A DNA stretch of 64,000 nucleotides from Labrenzia sp. CE80 (GTDB taxonomy: Bacteria > Pseudomonadota > Alphaproteobacteria > Rhizobiales > Stappiaceae), in contig NZ_WAJT01000001.1 of NCBI RefSeq assembly GCF_009650605.1, positions 186,001 through 250,000 on the forward strand. Reading direction: 5' to 3'. The number at the start of each line of letters is the position of its first letter. Position 1 is the first letter of the stretch. The notes below the pieces were generated by a model. It was given only the letters and a program-made list of their open reading frames with translations, was not told where the DNA came from and ran no database searches. Positions 41,348 to 51,018 of the stretch are shown one piece after another. The translations under genes and the position numbers were made by a program.

Positions 41348-42640
41348 CTAGACAAGTACGTCCATTTTTTCCTGAACGCCGACGCCGAACACACGCTTGT
41401 AGCGTGCGATCTCGTCCTCAGGACCCATGGCCTTGTTCGGGTTGTCACTGAGTTTCACTGTGGGCTTGCCGTTGGCGGAGTTGGCCTTGCAGACCAGCGA
41501 AAACGGAGCGAGTGAGTCTCCATCTGTGAGGCCGCGGAAGTCGTTGGTGAGCAGAGTGCCCCAGCCGAAGGACGTGCGGACGCGGCCGGCGAATTGCTGA
41601 TGCAGCTCGATGATCTTGTCCGTATCCAGGCCATCTGAGAAGATGACCAGTTTCTGTGTAGGATCTTCACCCTTCGATAGCCACCAGTCGATGGCTGTTT
41701 CCGCGCCGGTTGCCGGGTCGCCGGAATCGATGCGAATGCCTGTCCATCCGGCCAGCCAGTCGGGCGCGCGGTCGAGAAAGCCCTTGGTGCCGTAGGTGTC
41801 GGGCAGAATGATGCGCAGGTTACCGTCATGCTCGTCCTGCCAGTCGCGCAGAACATCATAAGGCGCCTGGGCAAGTTCTTCATCCGAGCTCGCCAAGGCG
41901 GAATAGACCATGGGCAGCTCATGAGCGTTGGTGCCCACGGCCTCAAGATCTCGCTGCATGGCGATATGGCAGTTGGAGGTTCCGGGGAACTTGTCACCGA
42001 GCCCTTCCATCATGGCTTGAACGCACCAGTCCTGCCACAGATAGGAATGGCGGCGGCGGGTTCCGAAGTCGGCGACCTTGAGGCCTTCGAGGGGTTGCAG
42101 GCGCTTAATCTTTTCCCAGAGCTTGGTCATCGCGCGGGCATATAGGACCTGCAGCTCGAACTTCTTCATGGAGTTGATCACGGCGCGTGAGCGCAGCTCC
42201 ATCAGAATCGCGAGGGCCGGGATTTCCCAAAGCATGACCTCGGGCCAGGAGCCTTCAAAGCTGAGCTCGTACTGGCCATCATGCTTTTCCAGGTGATAGG
42301 CGGGAAGGCGCAGGTTTTCGAACCACTCCATGAAGTCGGAGCGGAACATTTGCCGTTTGCCGTAAAACATGTTGCCGCGCATCCACGTGCTTTCGCCGCG
42401 CGAAAGGGACAGGGAGCGCACATGATCGAGCTGCTCGCGCAACTCGCCCTCGTCAACCATTTCGGCGAGGCGAATATCCTTGGAGCGGTTGATCAGGGAG
42501 AAGGCGACCGTGGTGTCTGGCTTGTTGCGATACACCGATTGGCACATGAGAAGCTTGTAGAAATCCGTGTCAATAAGCGAGCGGACGATCGGATCGATCT
42601 TCCATTTGTGATTGTAGACACGGGTTGCGATGTCGACCAT
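41348..42640 (-). CDS. pncB: nicotinate phosphoribosyltransferase
   Basis: A 430-residue enzyme of NAD salvage (nicotinate + PRPP + ATP to nicotinate mononucleotide). Family blocks: SLIDTDFYKLLMCQSVYRNK, FGTRRRHSYLWQDW (with the conserved histidine), IRIDSGDPATGAETAIDWW and SFGWGTLLTNDFRG. ATG 42640 gives the normal length; the frame extends upstream without family similarity. It lies 79 bp downstream of the AceE-like gene on the same strand. Confidence 0.95.
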   Translation of the reverse strand: MVDIATRVYNHKWKIDPIVRSLIDTDFYKLLMCQSVYRNKPDTTVAFSLINRSKDIRLAEMVDEGELREQLDHVRSLSLSRGESTWMRGNMFYGKRQMFRSDFMEWFENLRLPAYHLEKHDGQYELSFEGSWPEVMLWEIPALAILMELRSRAVINSMKKFELQVLYARAMTKLWEKIKRLQPLEGLKVADFGTRRRHSYLWQDWCVQAMMEGLGDKFPGTSNCHIAMQRDLEAVGTNAHELPMVYSALASSDEELAQAPYDVLRDWQDEHDGNLRIILPDTYGTKGFLDRAPDWLAGWTGIRIDSGDPATGAETAIDWWLSKGEDPTQKLVIFSDGLDTDKIIELHQQFAGRVRTSFGWGTLLTNDFRGLTDGDSLAPFSLVCKANSANGKPTVKLSDNPNKAMGPEDEIARYKRVFGVGVQEKMDVLV

Positions 42641-42719
42641 GTGCTTGGTTTTTCTCCATTCGGGGCTGTCATAAAGCAGAAATACAGCCCCGATGACAAG
42701 CCCGGTTCGCGCCCCTCCG

Positions 42720-45074
42720 TCAGTTGAGCGGCCGGCCGAGCGTAAGGCCATCGATCTTCTCGATGATAGACGCTGCGTCCATGCCGAAATGGCGATAGAG
42801 GTCGCCGATGCTTCCGGTCTGGCCGAAGTGCTCGACGCCAAGCGGGATCGTCTGATGGCCGACAACGCTGCCAAGCCAGGACAGGGTTGCAGGATGGCCA
42901 TCAATGACGGTCACCAGTTTGCAATGCGCAGGCAGGCCACTCATCAGCGTTTCGATGTGAGAGTGGGCTGCTGTGTTGCCGCGGGACCGGGCACGCTGGG
43001 CAGCGGTCCAGCCCGCGTTCAAGCGGTCGGCAGAGGTTACAGCAAGAACGCCGACATCACGCCGGTTGCCCGCCAGAAGCCCTGCTGCCTTGATCGCTTC
43101 AGGGGCCACCGCGCCCTGATAGGCGATGACAACCTCGCAGTTGGGGCCGGGCTTGCGCAGCCAGTAGGCGCCGTCAATCGCCCCTTGCCGGAAAGCATCA
43201 TCAACGCGTTTCCCCGGCTGCTCGATCGGATTGGTGGTCAGCCGCAGATAGACCGATCCGCCGGTCTCGTCTCGCAGCCAAGTACGCTCGTCCGGGTCGC
43301 CATCGCCGTCGCGCTGCAGGTAGTCAAAGGCCCACTCCATGATGACAGCCAGTTCATCGGCAAAGGCAGGTTCGAAAGCGGCGAGGCCATCCTGGCTCAT
43401 GCCGATCAGTGGTGTGCCGATGGATTGATGCGCGCCACCTTCCGGGGCGAGCGTCGTCCCCGATGGCGTGCCGACAATCATGAAGCGGGCGTCCTGATAA
43501 CAGGCATAGTTCATGGCATCGAGACCGCGGCAGACGAACGGGTCATAAACGGTACCAATGGGTATCAGGCGTTTGCCGAACAGCGAATGGGAGAGGCCCG
43601 CCGCGCCCAGCAGCAGAAACAGGTTCATCTCCGCAATGCCAAGTTCGATATGCTGCCCGTCCGGGGTGAACTCCCACTTTGCCGTCGATGGGATCCGGTG
43701 TTCGATGAAGGCATCGCCCTGAACGGTGCGGGCGAAGAGCTTGCGCCGGTTGACCCAGGGCCCGAGGTTGGTGGTGCCGGTGACATCAGGGGAGGTGGTC
43801 ACAATGCGCTCGGCGAGTTTGCTGTCGCCCTTGGACAGGTCGTCGAGGATCTTGCCGAAAGCCATTTGGGTCGATTGATCGCGGTCTGTGGCGAGTTCGA
43901 TCGCCGGGACGGAAATCTTGTCATCCTGGTAGCGCCGTGTCCCTTTGGCGAAGAACGGCACCTGGTTCAGGAAGGTCTTGAAGCTCTCCGTGTCCTCAAC
44001 AGTGGCGAAGGGGGCCCATTCCTCGCCGGTGGCGACGCCCATGTGGGTCTGCCACTCGGCCATCTGGGTCTTGTTCATCAGGCCGCCATGGTTGTCCTTG
44101 TGACCGGCAATCGGTGTGCCCCAGCCCTTGATCGTGTAGGCAAGGAAACAGGTCGGACGGTCGTGGTCGATGGCGGCAAAGGCCTCGGCCATGGTCTGGG
44201 TGCAATTGCCGCCGAGATTTTCCATCAGCTCGGCCAGCTCATCGTCGCTGCGCCGGTCGATCAGTGTGGTGACATCGCCCTGGTCGCCAAGGTCGTTCAT
44301 CAGCCGTTGTCGCCAGACCGCTCCGCCCATGAACGTCAGCGCCGAATATTCCTGGTTAGAGCAGTTGTCGATCCATTGACGCAGCTTCTCACCGCCCGGC
44401 TCTTCAAATGCTGCCTGCTGCAGGGCGCCGAATTTGACGCGCACCACGTCCCAGCCGAAAGCATCGAAGATCTTCTCGACCCGGTCAAAGAGGCCTTCGC
44501 GCACAATGCCGTCGAGGGATTGCCGGTTGTAGTCGATGATCCACCAGCAGTTTCGCAGATCATTCTTCCAGCCTTCCTGAAGGGCTTCATAGACATTGCC
44601 CTCATCGAGCTCGGCATCACCGACAAGCGCAATCATGCGTCCCAGCGGGACGCCGCCTGACCAACTCTTTGCTGCGATGTAGTCCTGGACGAGCGACGCG
44701 AAGGACGTGATCGCGACACCCAGCCCAACCGAACCGGTCGAAAAGTCGACGTCATCTATGTCTTTGGTACGGGACGGGTAGGATTGGACACCGCCGTAAC
44801 CGCGGAAATTTTCCATCTTCTCGCGGGTCTGATTGCCCATCAGATATTGCATCGCATGAAAAATCGGCGAGGCATGCGGTTTGACGGCGACCCTGTCTTC
44901 GGGGCGCAGTGCAGAAAAATAAAGCGCCGTCATGATCGAGACCATGGACGCGGAGCTCGCCTGATGTCCGCCCACCTTGATGCCGTCGGCCTTCGGGCGA
45001 ATGTGATTGGCATGATGGATCATCCAGTGTGAGAGCCACAGGAGGCGTTGTTCGACAGTTTTTAGGTGATCCAT
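42720..45074 (-). CDS. AceE/transketolase-like thiamine enzyme (MdeB-type)
   Basis: A 784-residue protein of the homodimeric pyruvate-dehydrogenase E1/transketolase fold. TPP-binding GDAELDEGNVYEALQEGWKN (GDG-like motif) and SGTTLAPEGGAHQSIGTP in the pyrimidine domain are visible. It is shorter than AceE and not in an E2/E3 operon, which fits the MdeB-like branch that oxidises 2-oxo acids from methionine catabolism. ATG 45074 has GGAG at good spacing. A divergent Lrp/AsnC gene next door matches the mdeR position in Pseudomonas. Exact substrate is inference. Confidence 0.8.
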   Translation of the reverse strand: MDHLKTVEQRLLWLSHWMIHHANHIRPKADGIKVGGHQASSASMVSIMTALYFSALRPEDRVAVKPHASPIFHAMQYLMGNQTREKMENFRGYGGVQSYPSRTKDIDDVDFSTGSVGLGVAITSFASLVQDYIAAKSWSGGVPLGRMIALVGDAELDEGNVYEALQEGWKNDLRNCWWIIDYNRQSLDGIVREGLFDRVEKIFDAFGWDVVRVKFGALQQAAFEEPGGEKLRQWIDNCSNQEYSALTFMGGAVWRQRLMNDLGDQGDVTTLIDRRSDDELAELMENLGGNCTQTMAEAFAAIDHDRPTCFLAYTIKGWGTPIAGHKDNHGGLMNKTQMAEWQTHMGVATGEEWAPFATVEDTESFKTFLNQVPFFAKGTRRYQDDKISVPAIELATDRDQSTQMAFGKILDDLSKGDSKLAERIVTTSPDVTGTTNLGPWVNRRKLFARTVQGDAFIEHRIPSTAKWEFTPDGQHIELGIAEMNLFLLLGAAGLSHSLFGKRLIPIGTVYDPFVCRGLDAMNYACYQDARFMIVGTPSGTTLAPEGGAHQSIGTPLIGMSQDGLAAFEPAFADELAVIMEWAFDYLQRDGDGDPDERTWLRDETGGSVYLRLTTNPIEQPGKRVDDAFRQGAIDGAYWLRKPGPNCEVVIAYQGAVAPEAIKAAGLLAGNRRDVGVLAVTSADRLNAGWTAAQRARSRGNTAAHSHIETLMSGLPAHCKLVTVIDGHPATLSWLGSVVGHQTIPLGVEHFGQTGSIGDLYRHFGMDAASIIEKIDGLTLGRPLN

Positions 45075-45208
45075 GACGTTCTCCGCATTTGGTGTTCCAA
45101 GGATTCTAATCAAACGTTGGGGAAGATTTTCGGCTATATCACTCGCAAATACGCTTATGCGGGATATAATTCTCTCCATGATGAAAAAAATTAGAGAATA
45201 TCTTCAAG

Positions 45209-45661
45209 ATGGATGAGTTTGACGCTCGGATACTGCGTGCGCTGCAGGCAAATGCACGTATGTCCCTCAATGAGCTGGCTTCTCTCGTTGGCTTGAGCCC
45301 TACGCCAGTTGGACGCCGGCTTCGCCACTTGGAAGAGGCGGGAATTATTGAGGGCTATTCAGCGGTTTTGAACGAGGCGGCCCTCGGTTTCGGTGTGTCT
45401 GTCTTTGTCTCCGTTCAGCTCGACAAACAGGTCGATGAGGCGCTGGAGATCTTCGAGAACGCCATTCAATCCTTTCCCGAGGTCGTGGACTGCTGGCTGA
45501 TGACGGGCAACCGGGATTATCTGCTGCGGATCGTCACCACGGATCTTTCGGCCTTCGAGCGCTTTCTGGTCGGAAAGATGACCAAGGTCGAAGGCGTATC
45601 CTCCATCGAATCCTCGATCCCCTTGCGCCGGGTCAAGACCGGACTGTCCCGCTGCGTTTGA
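45209..45661 (+). CDS. Lrp/AsnC-family regulator
   Basis: A 150-residue Lrp-type regulator. HTH at ~18-45 (LNELASLVGLSPTPVGRRLR), then the RAM ligand-binding domain (VSVQLDKQVDEALEIFENAI; CWLMTGNRDYLLRIVTTDL). Divergent from the AceE-like gene, with 134 bp between starts, so probably its activator or repressor in response to an amino acid. The 3' end converges on the peroxidase gene with only 12 bp between stops. Confidence 0.9.
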   Translation: MDEFDARILRALQANARMSLNELASLVGLSPTPVGRRLRHLEEAGIIEGYSAVLNEAALGFGVSVFVSVQLDKQVDEALEIFENAIQSFPEVVDCWLMTGNRDYLLRIVTTDLSAFERFLVGKMTKVEGVSSIESSIPLRRVKTGLSRCV

Positions 45662-45673
45662 GCGGCGACGATC

Positions 45674-47020
45674 CTACTCGTCCAGCAGCAGTCCGCTCGG
45701 CACGTTTTCGGGAACCCCGAAGGGGGGATTATCCAGTGAGCTTCCGGTCAGGGCATTCAGGAAGGCAACCAGCTCGCTGATATCCTGATCGGAGAGTTCC
45801 GTCGGCTGAATGTCCAGGTGACGTTTCTGCCGCGCCAGTTCGCGCTTGTCCTGCCAGATAACAAAGTCCGTGGTTGCCAGCCACGGTGCGGGCGGGAGTT
45901 TTGCGTCCTCGGGCTTCCAGGCGGCGAAACTTGCAACGGGATCGGCATGATGCCTGATGATGCCCTCAAGCGTCGCATAGGCGCCATTGTGGCCATATGG
46001 CTGGGTGATGGCGACATTGCGCAGCATGGGTGTGCGGAACCTGTAGGCATCTTCGAGGCGATCGCTCTCACCCATGAGACCGACATCCCTTGCGGTTGGG
46101 TCGAAGCGTCGCGTGCGGCCGGGCCCAAGGGGAGGCAGGGCCAGGGCATGAAACTTCTGGTCGCTGAAGAGATTGCCTGAGTGACATGTTGCGCAACCCG
46201 CCTCACCGTAAAAAAGCGACATGCCCCGTTGCTCGACGGGGTCCAAAGCATCCGTCTCGCCCGCCAAAAAACGGTCGAACGGGCTGTCGAAGGATTGCCA
46301 CTCCAGCGCCATGAAGGCGGCCAGTGCATTGGCGATTTCAACGATCGTGACCTGCTCCGGCTTGTCGATGTGATCGAAGGCTTTCACGAGAAGCGCGCCA
46401 TACTCGGGGTTGGTGCGCACGCGTTTGGCCAGGATTGGCCATGCTGCGTCTATCCGGTCATGAACGGCACCGGCGATTTCGTTTTCTCTCGGATTTCCGG
46501 CCATCTCGAACTGTGCGACCAGGGGAAACAGGGCCTGCACAGCCAGTGGCGAGCCGAGACCGTCGGGCAACCACTCTTCAGCGGGGGAGTTGAAGCCGTT
46601 TCCGTAGATATCTTCCGCGCTCAGGCGACCGTCGTGAAAAAGCACCTGAATGTCTTTGGCCCCGAGATTCCAGAGCGCCGGCGCGTTGCGTGGGATGCGC
46701 TTGCGAATACGGCTGTCGCCCGTGCCCGCGTGGCGGGCGGGTCCCAGACCGACGCCGCCCTCTCCAATTCCAAGTGAAAGGCCGTCGGAGGTGCCGAATT
46801 CGGGATGATGACAGGTGCTGCAGCTGATATTTCTGTTGCCAGACAAGATCTTGTCGTAAAAAAGCAACTGACCGACCGCCGCCTGATCCTGGTCGAAGGG
46901 GAGGAAGTCCTTCTGGGAGAGAGGCGGAGGCATTTCGGTTGCGCCCGCCGGTTGGATGACCACCGTGAAGGCGCAGGCAAGAGCTGCCATGAGCGATGGA
47001 GGAGTTAGCCTTTGAAACAC
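45674..47020 (-). CDS. di-haem cytochrome c peroxidase (MauG/CcpA family)
   Basis: About 448 residues with two haem c sites, CSTCHH (~70) and CATCHS (~270), the distinctive pair of this family, and a C-terminal RHLDIQPTELSDQDISELVA segment. It should reduce peroxide or oxidise a partner in the periplasm. GTG 47020 is favoured: AAAGGG precedes it and it yields a signal peptide (MFQRLTPPSLMAALACAFTV). ATG 46990 is the alternative. With GTG the gene overlaps the divergent gene's start by nine bases. Confidence 0.8.
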   Translation of the reverse strand: MFQRLTPPSLMAALACAFTVVIQPAGATEMPPPLSQKDFLPFDQDQAAVGQLLFYDKILSGNRNISCSTCHHPEFGTSDGLSLGIGEGGVGLGPARHAGTGDSRIRKRIPRNAPALWNLGAKDIQVLFHDGRLSAEDIYGNGFNSPAEEWLPDGLGSPLAVQALFPLVAQFEMAGNPRENEIAGAVHDRIDAAWPILAKRVRTNPEYGALLVKAFDHIDKPEQVTIVEIANALAAFMALEWQSFDSPFDRFLAGETDALDPVEQRGMSLFYGEAGCATCHSGNLFSDQKFHALALPPLGPGRTRRFDPTARDVGLMGESDRLEDAYRFRTPMLRNVAITQPYGHNGAYATLEGIIRHHADPVASFAAWKPEDAKLPPAPWLATTDFVIWQDKRELARQKRHLDIQPTELSDQDISELVAFLNALTGSSLDNPPFGVPENVPSGLLLDE

Positions 47021-47503
47021 AAGACCCTTTTGGCGACCGGATGGCTGATTTGCGCTGTCCTGTCTATTTGTCCAGCGCGCGCGGAGATCGAGGCGGCGCG
47101 CGACCTTATGGAAGAGGGGAACTTTACCAAGGCGATGGAAGAACTGTGGCCGGCGGCGCGGTCCGGCAATGCGGATGCCGAGGAGCTGATCGGTGTGATG
47201 TACGCCATGGGACTTGGGGTCGAGCGCGACGATCAACGGGCGTTCGAGTGGTATCTGCGTAGTTCCCTGAAAGGGCACCCGGGCGCGCAATCGGGCATTG
47301 GTTGGTACTACGAGGTTGGCCGAGGCCTGCCGGCTCCGGACCTTGTGCGTGCTTACATGTGGTACACGCTCTCGGCGATCGGCGGTGATCCCGACGCTGC
47401 GATCTCTTTGGAAGAGGTGGTCAAAAAGATGACACAGGAGGAGATCGAAAAGGCGCATGTTCTCGTCAATGACTACAAGGTGTGGATGTATCCGTTCCGG
47501 TAA
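47012..47503 (+). CDS. secreted Sel1-repeat protein
   Basis: A 163-residue protein from TTG 47012 (GGAGGA upstream). Signal peptide KTLLATGWLICAVLSICPAR, cleavage near ARA-E. Three Sel1-like alpha/alpha repeats follow (EELIGVMYAMGLGVERDDQR; SGIGWYYEVGRGLPAPD; AYMWYTLSAIGGDPDA). Sel1 repeats mediate protein contacts. It is divergent from the peroxidase gene and the two start codons overlap, so their expression is probably linked. Confidence 0.75.
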   Translation: MKHKTLLATGWLICAVLSICPARAEIEAARDLMEEGNFTKAMEELWPAARSGNADAEELIGVMYAMGLGVERDDQRAFEWYLRSSLKGHPGAQSGIGWYYEVGRGLPAPDLVRAYMWYTLSAIGGDPDAAISLEEVVKKMTQEEIEKAHVLVNDYKVWMYPFR

Positions 47504-47554
47504 CGCCCAGCGCGGCTTTGCCCGATTAAGCTTCGCTGCTGCCGCGCTCCTAGG

Positions 47555-47869
47555 TCAACCAGGAACGTTGAGATCGAAGACCACAATGCCGTCAGCGCCG
47601 CCTTCGCAGAGATCACACAGACGGCTGCCAAGAGCGCGATGGACCGGGTGGTTGGCGTAAGCCTCCAGTGCGGCCGCATCCTGAAAGCGGATGACAAAGC
47701 CCTCGTCATAGGCCTGTGATTTCTGTTCGAAGTCGAGGTTTGGTCCGAATTCGAAGCCAAGCACGCCGTCCAATGCAACGCTGAAATCCTGCAGTTCCTG
47801 AAAGATCTTGCTGCGCTCGGCAGGCGGGCTGTCAGCGCGAAAGTCGCAGAAAACACAATGCAGGATCAT
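47555..47869 (-). CDS. stress-responsive A/B barrel (Dabb) protein
   Basis: A 104-residue dimeric alpha/beta barrel protein (MILHCVFCDFRADSPPAERS, then FVIRFQDAAALEAYANHPVH with the conserved HP). GGAG precedes ATG 47869. It lies just beyond the terminator of the TRAP binding-protein gene, on the same strand, so it is likely read by readthrough or its own promoter. Dabb proteins are often small partners in sugar or aromatic catabolic clusters. Confidence 0.75.
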   Translation of the reverse strand: MILHCVFCDFRADSPPAERSKIFQELQDFSVALDGVLGFEFGPNLDFEQKSQAYDEGFVIRFQDAAALEAYANHPVHRALGSRLCDLCEGGADGIVVFDLNVPG

Positions 47870-47910
47870 CGAGCACTCCAATGGCGGGCCAAAAGGTCAG
47901 CGGTACGAGC

Positions 47911-47937
47911 AAAAAAGGGCGGGCATTGGCCCGCCCT
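47911..47937 (-). terminator. intrinsic terminator of the TRAP operon
   Basis: GGGCGGGC (47917-47924) pairs with GCCCGCCC (47929-47936); on the minus strand it is followed by TTTTTT (47916-47911). It stands directly after the TRAP binding-protein gene. Confidence 0.85.
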
Positions 47938-47967
47938 CTTCGCTGGTATCGATCAGCTTTGAACGGA

Positions 47968-49026
47968 TCAGTTCAGGTCGGCGTCGCGGTCTGCGTTGAT
48001 TTCCGCTTCGGCTTCGGCAACTGCGTCTGTCAGAGCGGTGAAGACCTCGTCACCACGGGCGACATTGCCTTTGAACCAGTCATAGACCGGGCTTGCGGCT
48101 TCCTTGAAAGCAGCTTTCTGCTCAGGAGTCGGAACGTAGAGATCGCCGCCACCGGCCACGAAGTCTTCATAGGCCTTGATCGACTTGCGCTTGGGCGAAG
48201 CGAAGGTTGCCTGCTGCAGGGCATAGAAGCCGTCGACGACAACGCGACGCATCTCTTCCGGCATGGCGAGGAACTTCTCGTTCGACATCCACCACAGGGC
48301 ACCCATGTAGGCGTGCCCGTCGAGGGTGACATACTGCAGGCCGGCCTCAGGGAACTTCATGCCCATGATGTCCGTGATGCCGTTCTTGGAACCTTCAACA
48401 ACGCCAGTCTGGAAGGACGTGAAGAGTTCCGGCCACGGGATCGGGGTCGGCGAAGCGCCCAGTGCCTTGACCAGCTCCTGCGGCAGATCGGCAACCACCG
48501 TGCGGATCTTCAAGCCCTCCATGTCGGCAGGCTCAGCAACGCGGCGCTTGGTGTTGGCAAAGTTGCGCCAGCCACCGGTGTTGCCGATGGTCATCAGGCG
48601 GATCAGGCCGTCGGAATCTTCCAGAGCCATCTCCCGAACCTTGCGGGTAAAGTCGCCGGACAGAACCTTTTCGGCAACGCGGTCGTCAGCCATCAGGTAT
48701 GGCAGATCGAGGACCTGCACATAGGGGAAGATGCCCGATGCACCGCCAGAGGTGGAGATGTAGACGTCGATGACGCCGCCCGCGACGCCCTGAAGGCATT
48801 CAGCACCATTGGAGCATAACTGGGTTCCGATGAAGAGTTCCACCTCGATAGCGCCATTGGAGGCGGCTTCGACATAGTTCTTGAAGACGACGAGGCCGTC
48901 GTAATCTTCATCATTCTCGTTGGAGTTTGCCGTGGCGCGGATGGTGTAGTCAGCAGCAACAGCGCTGAGCGCCGAGCCCGCCAGCATGGCTGCGACCGTC
49001 AAGGTCTTCAGTGTCTGTTTGAGCAT
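47968..49026 (-). CDS. TRAP transporter substrate-binding protein (DctP)
   Basis: A 352-residue periplasmic protein. Signal peptide ends SALSAVA-A. DctP fold: FKNYVEAASNGAIEVELFIG, LKIRTVVADLPQEL (the Arg usually holds the ligand's carboxylate or sulfonate) and FTSFQTGVVEGSKNGITDI. It captures an acidic solute for the DctQM permease encoded directly upstream. Adjacent monooxygenase genes suggest a sulfonated sugar or similar ligand. Confidence 0.9.
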   Translation of the reverse strand: MLKQTLKTLTVAAMLAGSALSAVAADYTIRATANSNENDEDYDGLVVFKNYVEAASNGAIEVELFIGTQLCSNGAECLQGVAGGVIDVYISTSGGASGIFPYVQVLDLPYLMADDRVAEKVLSGDFTRKVREMALEDSDGLIRLMTIGNTGGWRNFANTKRRVAEPADMEGLKIRTVVADLPQELVKALGASPTPIPWPELFTSFQTGVVEGSKNGITDIMGMKFPEAGLQYVTLDGHAYMGALWWMSNEKFLAMPEEMRRVVVDGFYALQQATFASPKRKSIKAYEDFVAGGGDLYVPTPEQKAAFKEAASPVYDWFKGNVARGDEVFTALTDAVAEAEAEINADRDADLN

Positions 49027-49055
49027 TTAAGTTCCTCCCTTTGTGCTCAGGTCAA

Positions 49056-50348
49056 TCAGTTTGCAAATCCGGTAAGACGCGGAATTGTCATCGAAATCGC
49101 AGGAATATAGGTGATCAGGAAGATCACGACCACTTCCACTGCGAGAAACGGCAAGATCGCTTTGGAGATGGTCTCGACCCTTTCGCCCGAGACGGATGCT
49201 GCGACGAACAGCACCAGTCCCATGGGGGGCGTTGCCAGACCGATGGTCAGGTTGACGCTCATGATGATGGCGAAGTGGATCGGGTCGATGCCAAGGCTGA
49301 CGAAGATCGGCCCGAGGATCGGGCCAAGAATGATGATCGCCGGACCGGCATCCAGGAACATGCCGACGACGAAGAGCAGCAAGTTGATCAGGAAAAGCAG
49401 GATCAGCGGATTTTCCGAAAGGCTCAGGATGAAGCTCGCCAGCTGTTCGGGTGCATGGGACAGGCTGACCACCGTCTTGAAGGCCATGGCAGCACCAACA
49501 AGCAGCAGCACCACGGCGGAGGTTATGCCCGCGCGTGATAGCACATCCGGCAGGTCAGACAGGCGCAGGGTGCGCAGCACGAACAATCCGATGACAAGGG
49601 CGTAGGCAACAGCAACAGCCGCTGCTTCTGTAGGGGTAAATACACCGCCTAGGATGCCACCGAGAATGATCACCGGGGTCAGTAGCGGGAAGAATGCCTT
49701 CAAACTGGCCTGGCCACGTTCCGACCAAGTGTGTTTGCGGGTCGCGACAGGAAAGTCATATTTGTCTGCGAGGACCTTGACCATCACCATCAGGCCGGCG
49801 CCGACCATAATGCCAGGTACGATGCCCGCGAGAAACAGCGCGGCTACGCTTTCGCCCATGACATAGGCATAGATGATCATGATGCCGGAGGGCGGAATGA
49901 TTGGCCCGATGACCGAGCTTGCCGCCGTGATGGCGGCAGCAAAACGGCGGGTGTAGCCCTGCTTTTCCATGGCCGGGATCAACATGGAGCCGAGAGCCGA
50001 TGTGTCAGCAACGGCAGAGCCTGAAAGACCTGCGAACAGCATGGACGACAGCACATTCACATGGGCAAGGCCGCCGCGCAGATGGCCCATCAGCGCCTGG
50101 CTGAATTCAACCAGACGCATTGTAATGCCACCTCGGTTCATCAGTTCGCCAGCCAGCATAAAAAACGGGATCGCCATCAAGGGGAAGCTGTCCATGCCAT
50201 TGTAGACATTGCGATATAACAGCGTGATGTCGCGCTCTTGGCCGTTCAGCCAAAGAAGCAGGCCAGGGGCGGCAAGCAGCCCGAAGAAAACGGGAAGCCC
50301 GATGGCCAGGAAGACGAGGAATAGAGGCAGGAACCAAACAAGCATCAT
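49056..50348 (-). CDS. TRAP transporter large permease (DctM)
   Basis: A 430-residue protein with about 12 hydrophobic segments and the DctM signatures AGLSGSAVADTSALGSMLIP, SSVIGPIIPPSGIMIIYAYV and LTIGLATPPMGLVLFVAAS. It forms the sodium-coupled transport channel with DctQ. Its ATG overlaps the dctQ stop (ATGA). Confidence 0.95.
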   Translation of the reverse strand: MMLVWFLPLFLVFLAIGLPVFFGLLAAPGLLLWLNGQERDITLLYRNVYNGMDSFPLMAIPFFMLAGELMNRGGITMRLVEFSQALMGHLRGGLAHVNVLSSMLFAGLSGSAVADTSALGSMLIPAMEKQGYTRRFAAAITAASSVIGPIIPPSGIMIIYAYVMGESVAALFLAGIVPGIMVGAGLMVMVKVLADKYDFPVATRKHTWSERGQASLKAFFPLLTPVIILGGILGGVFTPTEAAAVAVAYALVIGLFVLRTLRLSDLPDVLSRAGITSAVVLLLVGAAMAFKTVVSLSHAPEQLASFILSLSENPLILLFLINLLLFVVGMFLDAGPAIIILGPILGPIFVSLGIDPIHFAIIMSVNLTIGLATPPMGLVLFVAASVSGERVETISKAILPFLAVEVVVIFLITYIPAISMTIPRLTGFAN

Positions 50349-50935
50349 TCGGCTCCTGATGTGCTGGACGTCAGGATTGGCTTCAACCGGTCACGTCCTC
50401 CGAAGAGGGCAACGAGCGTGCGCAGGATCAACTCGATATTGACTGAAATGAGAAGCACGATGCAGACGAGCATGGAGGCCATCATCCAGCTGCGCGGTAC
50501 GCGCAGCCACTCGGATAGGTCGAGACTGACAGGAACGAAGAGCGATGCTGTGGCAAAACGCCCGCCAAATCCAGTGACCTCGCTCCAGCCGATCTTGACG
50601 GCGGTCAGGAGGACGGCGAGACAGATCGTCAGCAGGAAGAGGTTGAGCAGTGTTCCAAGGGTTCTGGGCAGCAGGTTGCACAGCATGTCGATCGCGACAA
50701 AGCCACCGCGCCGGAAGGCCGTCGGTGCCATCAGACCTGTCATCCACAGCATGCAGAACCTGGCGGCCTCATCCGGCCAGGGTAGGGCGTTGTTGAAAAC
50801 GTAGCGAAAGACGACCTGAATCAAGATGGCTACCACCATGGCGGCGACAGCGATTACGCCAATTGCACGTCCGATTCCCAGGACTTTTTCATTGATCCAC
50901 CCAAGCGGCGATATGATCGCCAAGACTATGCCCAT
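50345..50935 (-). CDS. TRAP transporter small permease (DctQ)
   Basis: A 196-residue membrane protein with four helices and the DctQ block FRYVFNNALPWPDEAARFCM. ATG 50935 follows GGGAGGG at six bases; an upstream GTG (50950) is less likely. Located 83 bp after the flavin reductase gene on the same strand, so the transporter is probably part of the monooxygenase operon. Confidence 0.9.
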   Translation of the reverse strand: MGIVLAIISPLGWINEKVLGIGRAIGVIAVAAMVVAILIQVVFRYVFNNALPWPDEAARFCMLWMTGLMAPTAFRRGGFVAIDMLCNLLPRTLGTLLNLFLLTICLAVLLTAVKIGWSEVTGFGGRFATASLFVPVSLDLSEWLRVPRSWMMASMLVCIVLLISVNIELILRTLVALFGGRDRLKPILTSSTSGAE

Positions 50936-51018
50936 TGAGGGCCCTCCCACTTATTGGCCTGTCCTCCAACCGGCCTTTTATTTTAGACGCGCGCAAGCAT
51001 TTTTTTGCGCGCGTCGCT

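Noticed and set aside
42693..44660. 655-codon plus-strand open frame
   Set aside because: Entirely antisense to the AceE-like gene, whose protein sequence is clearly conserved.
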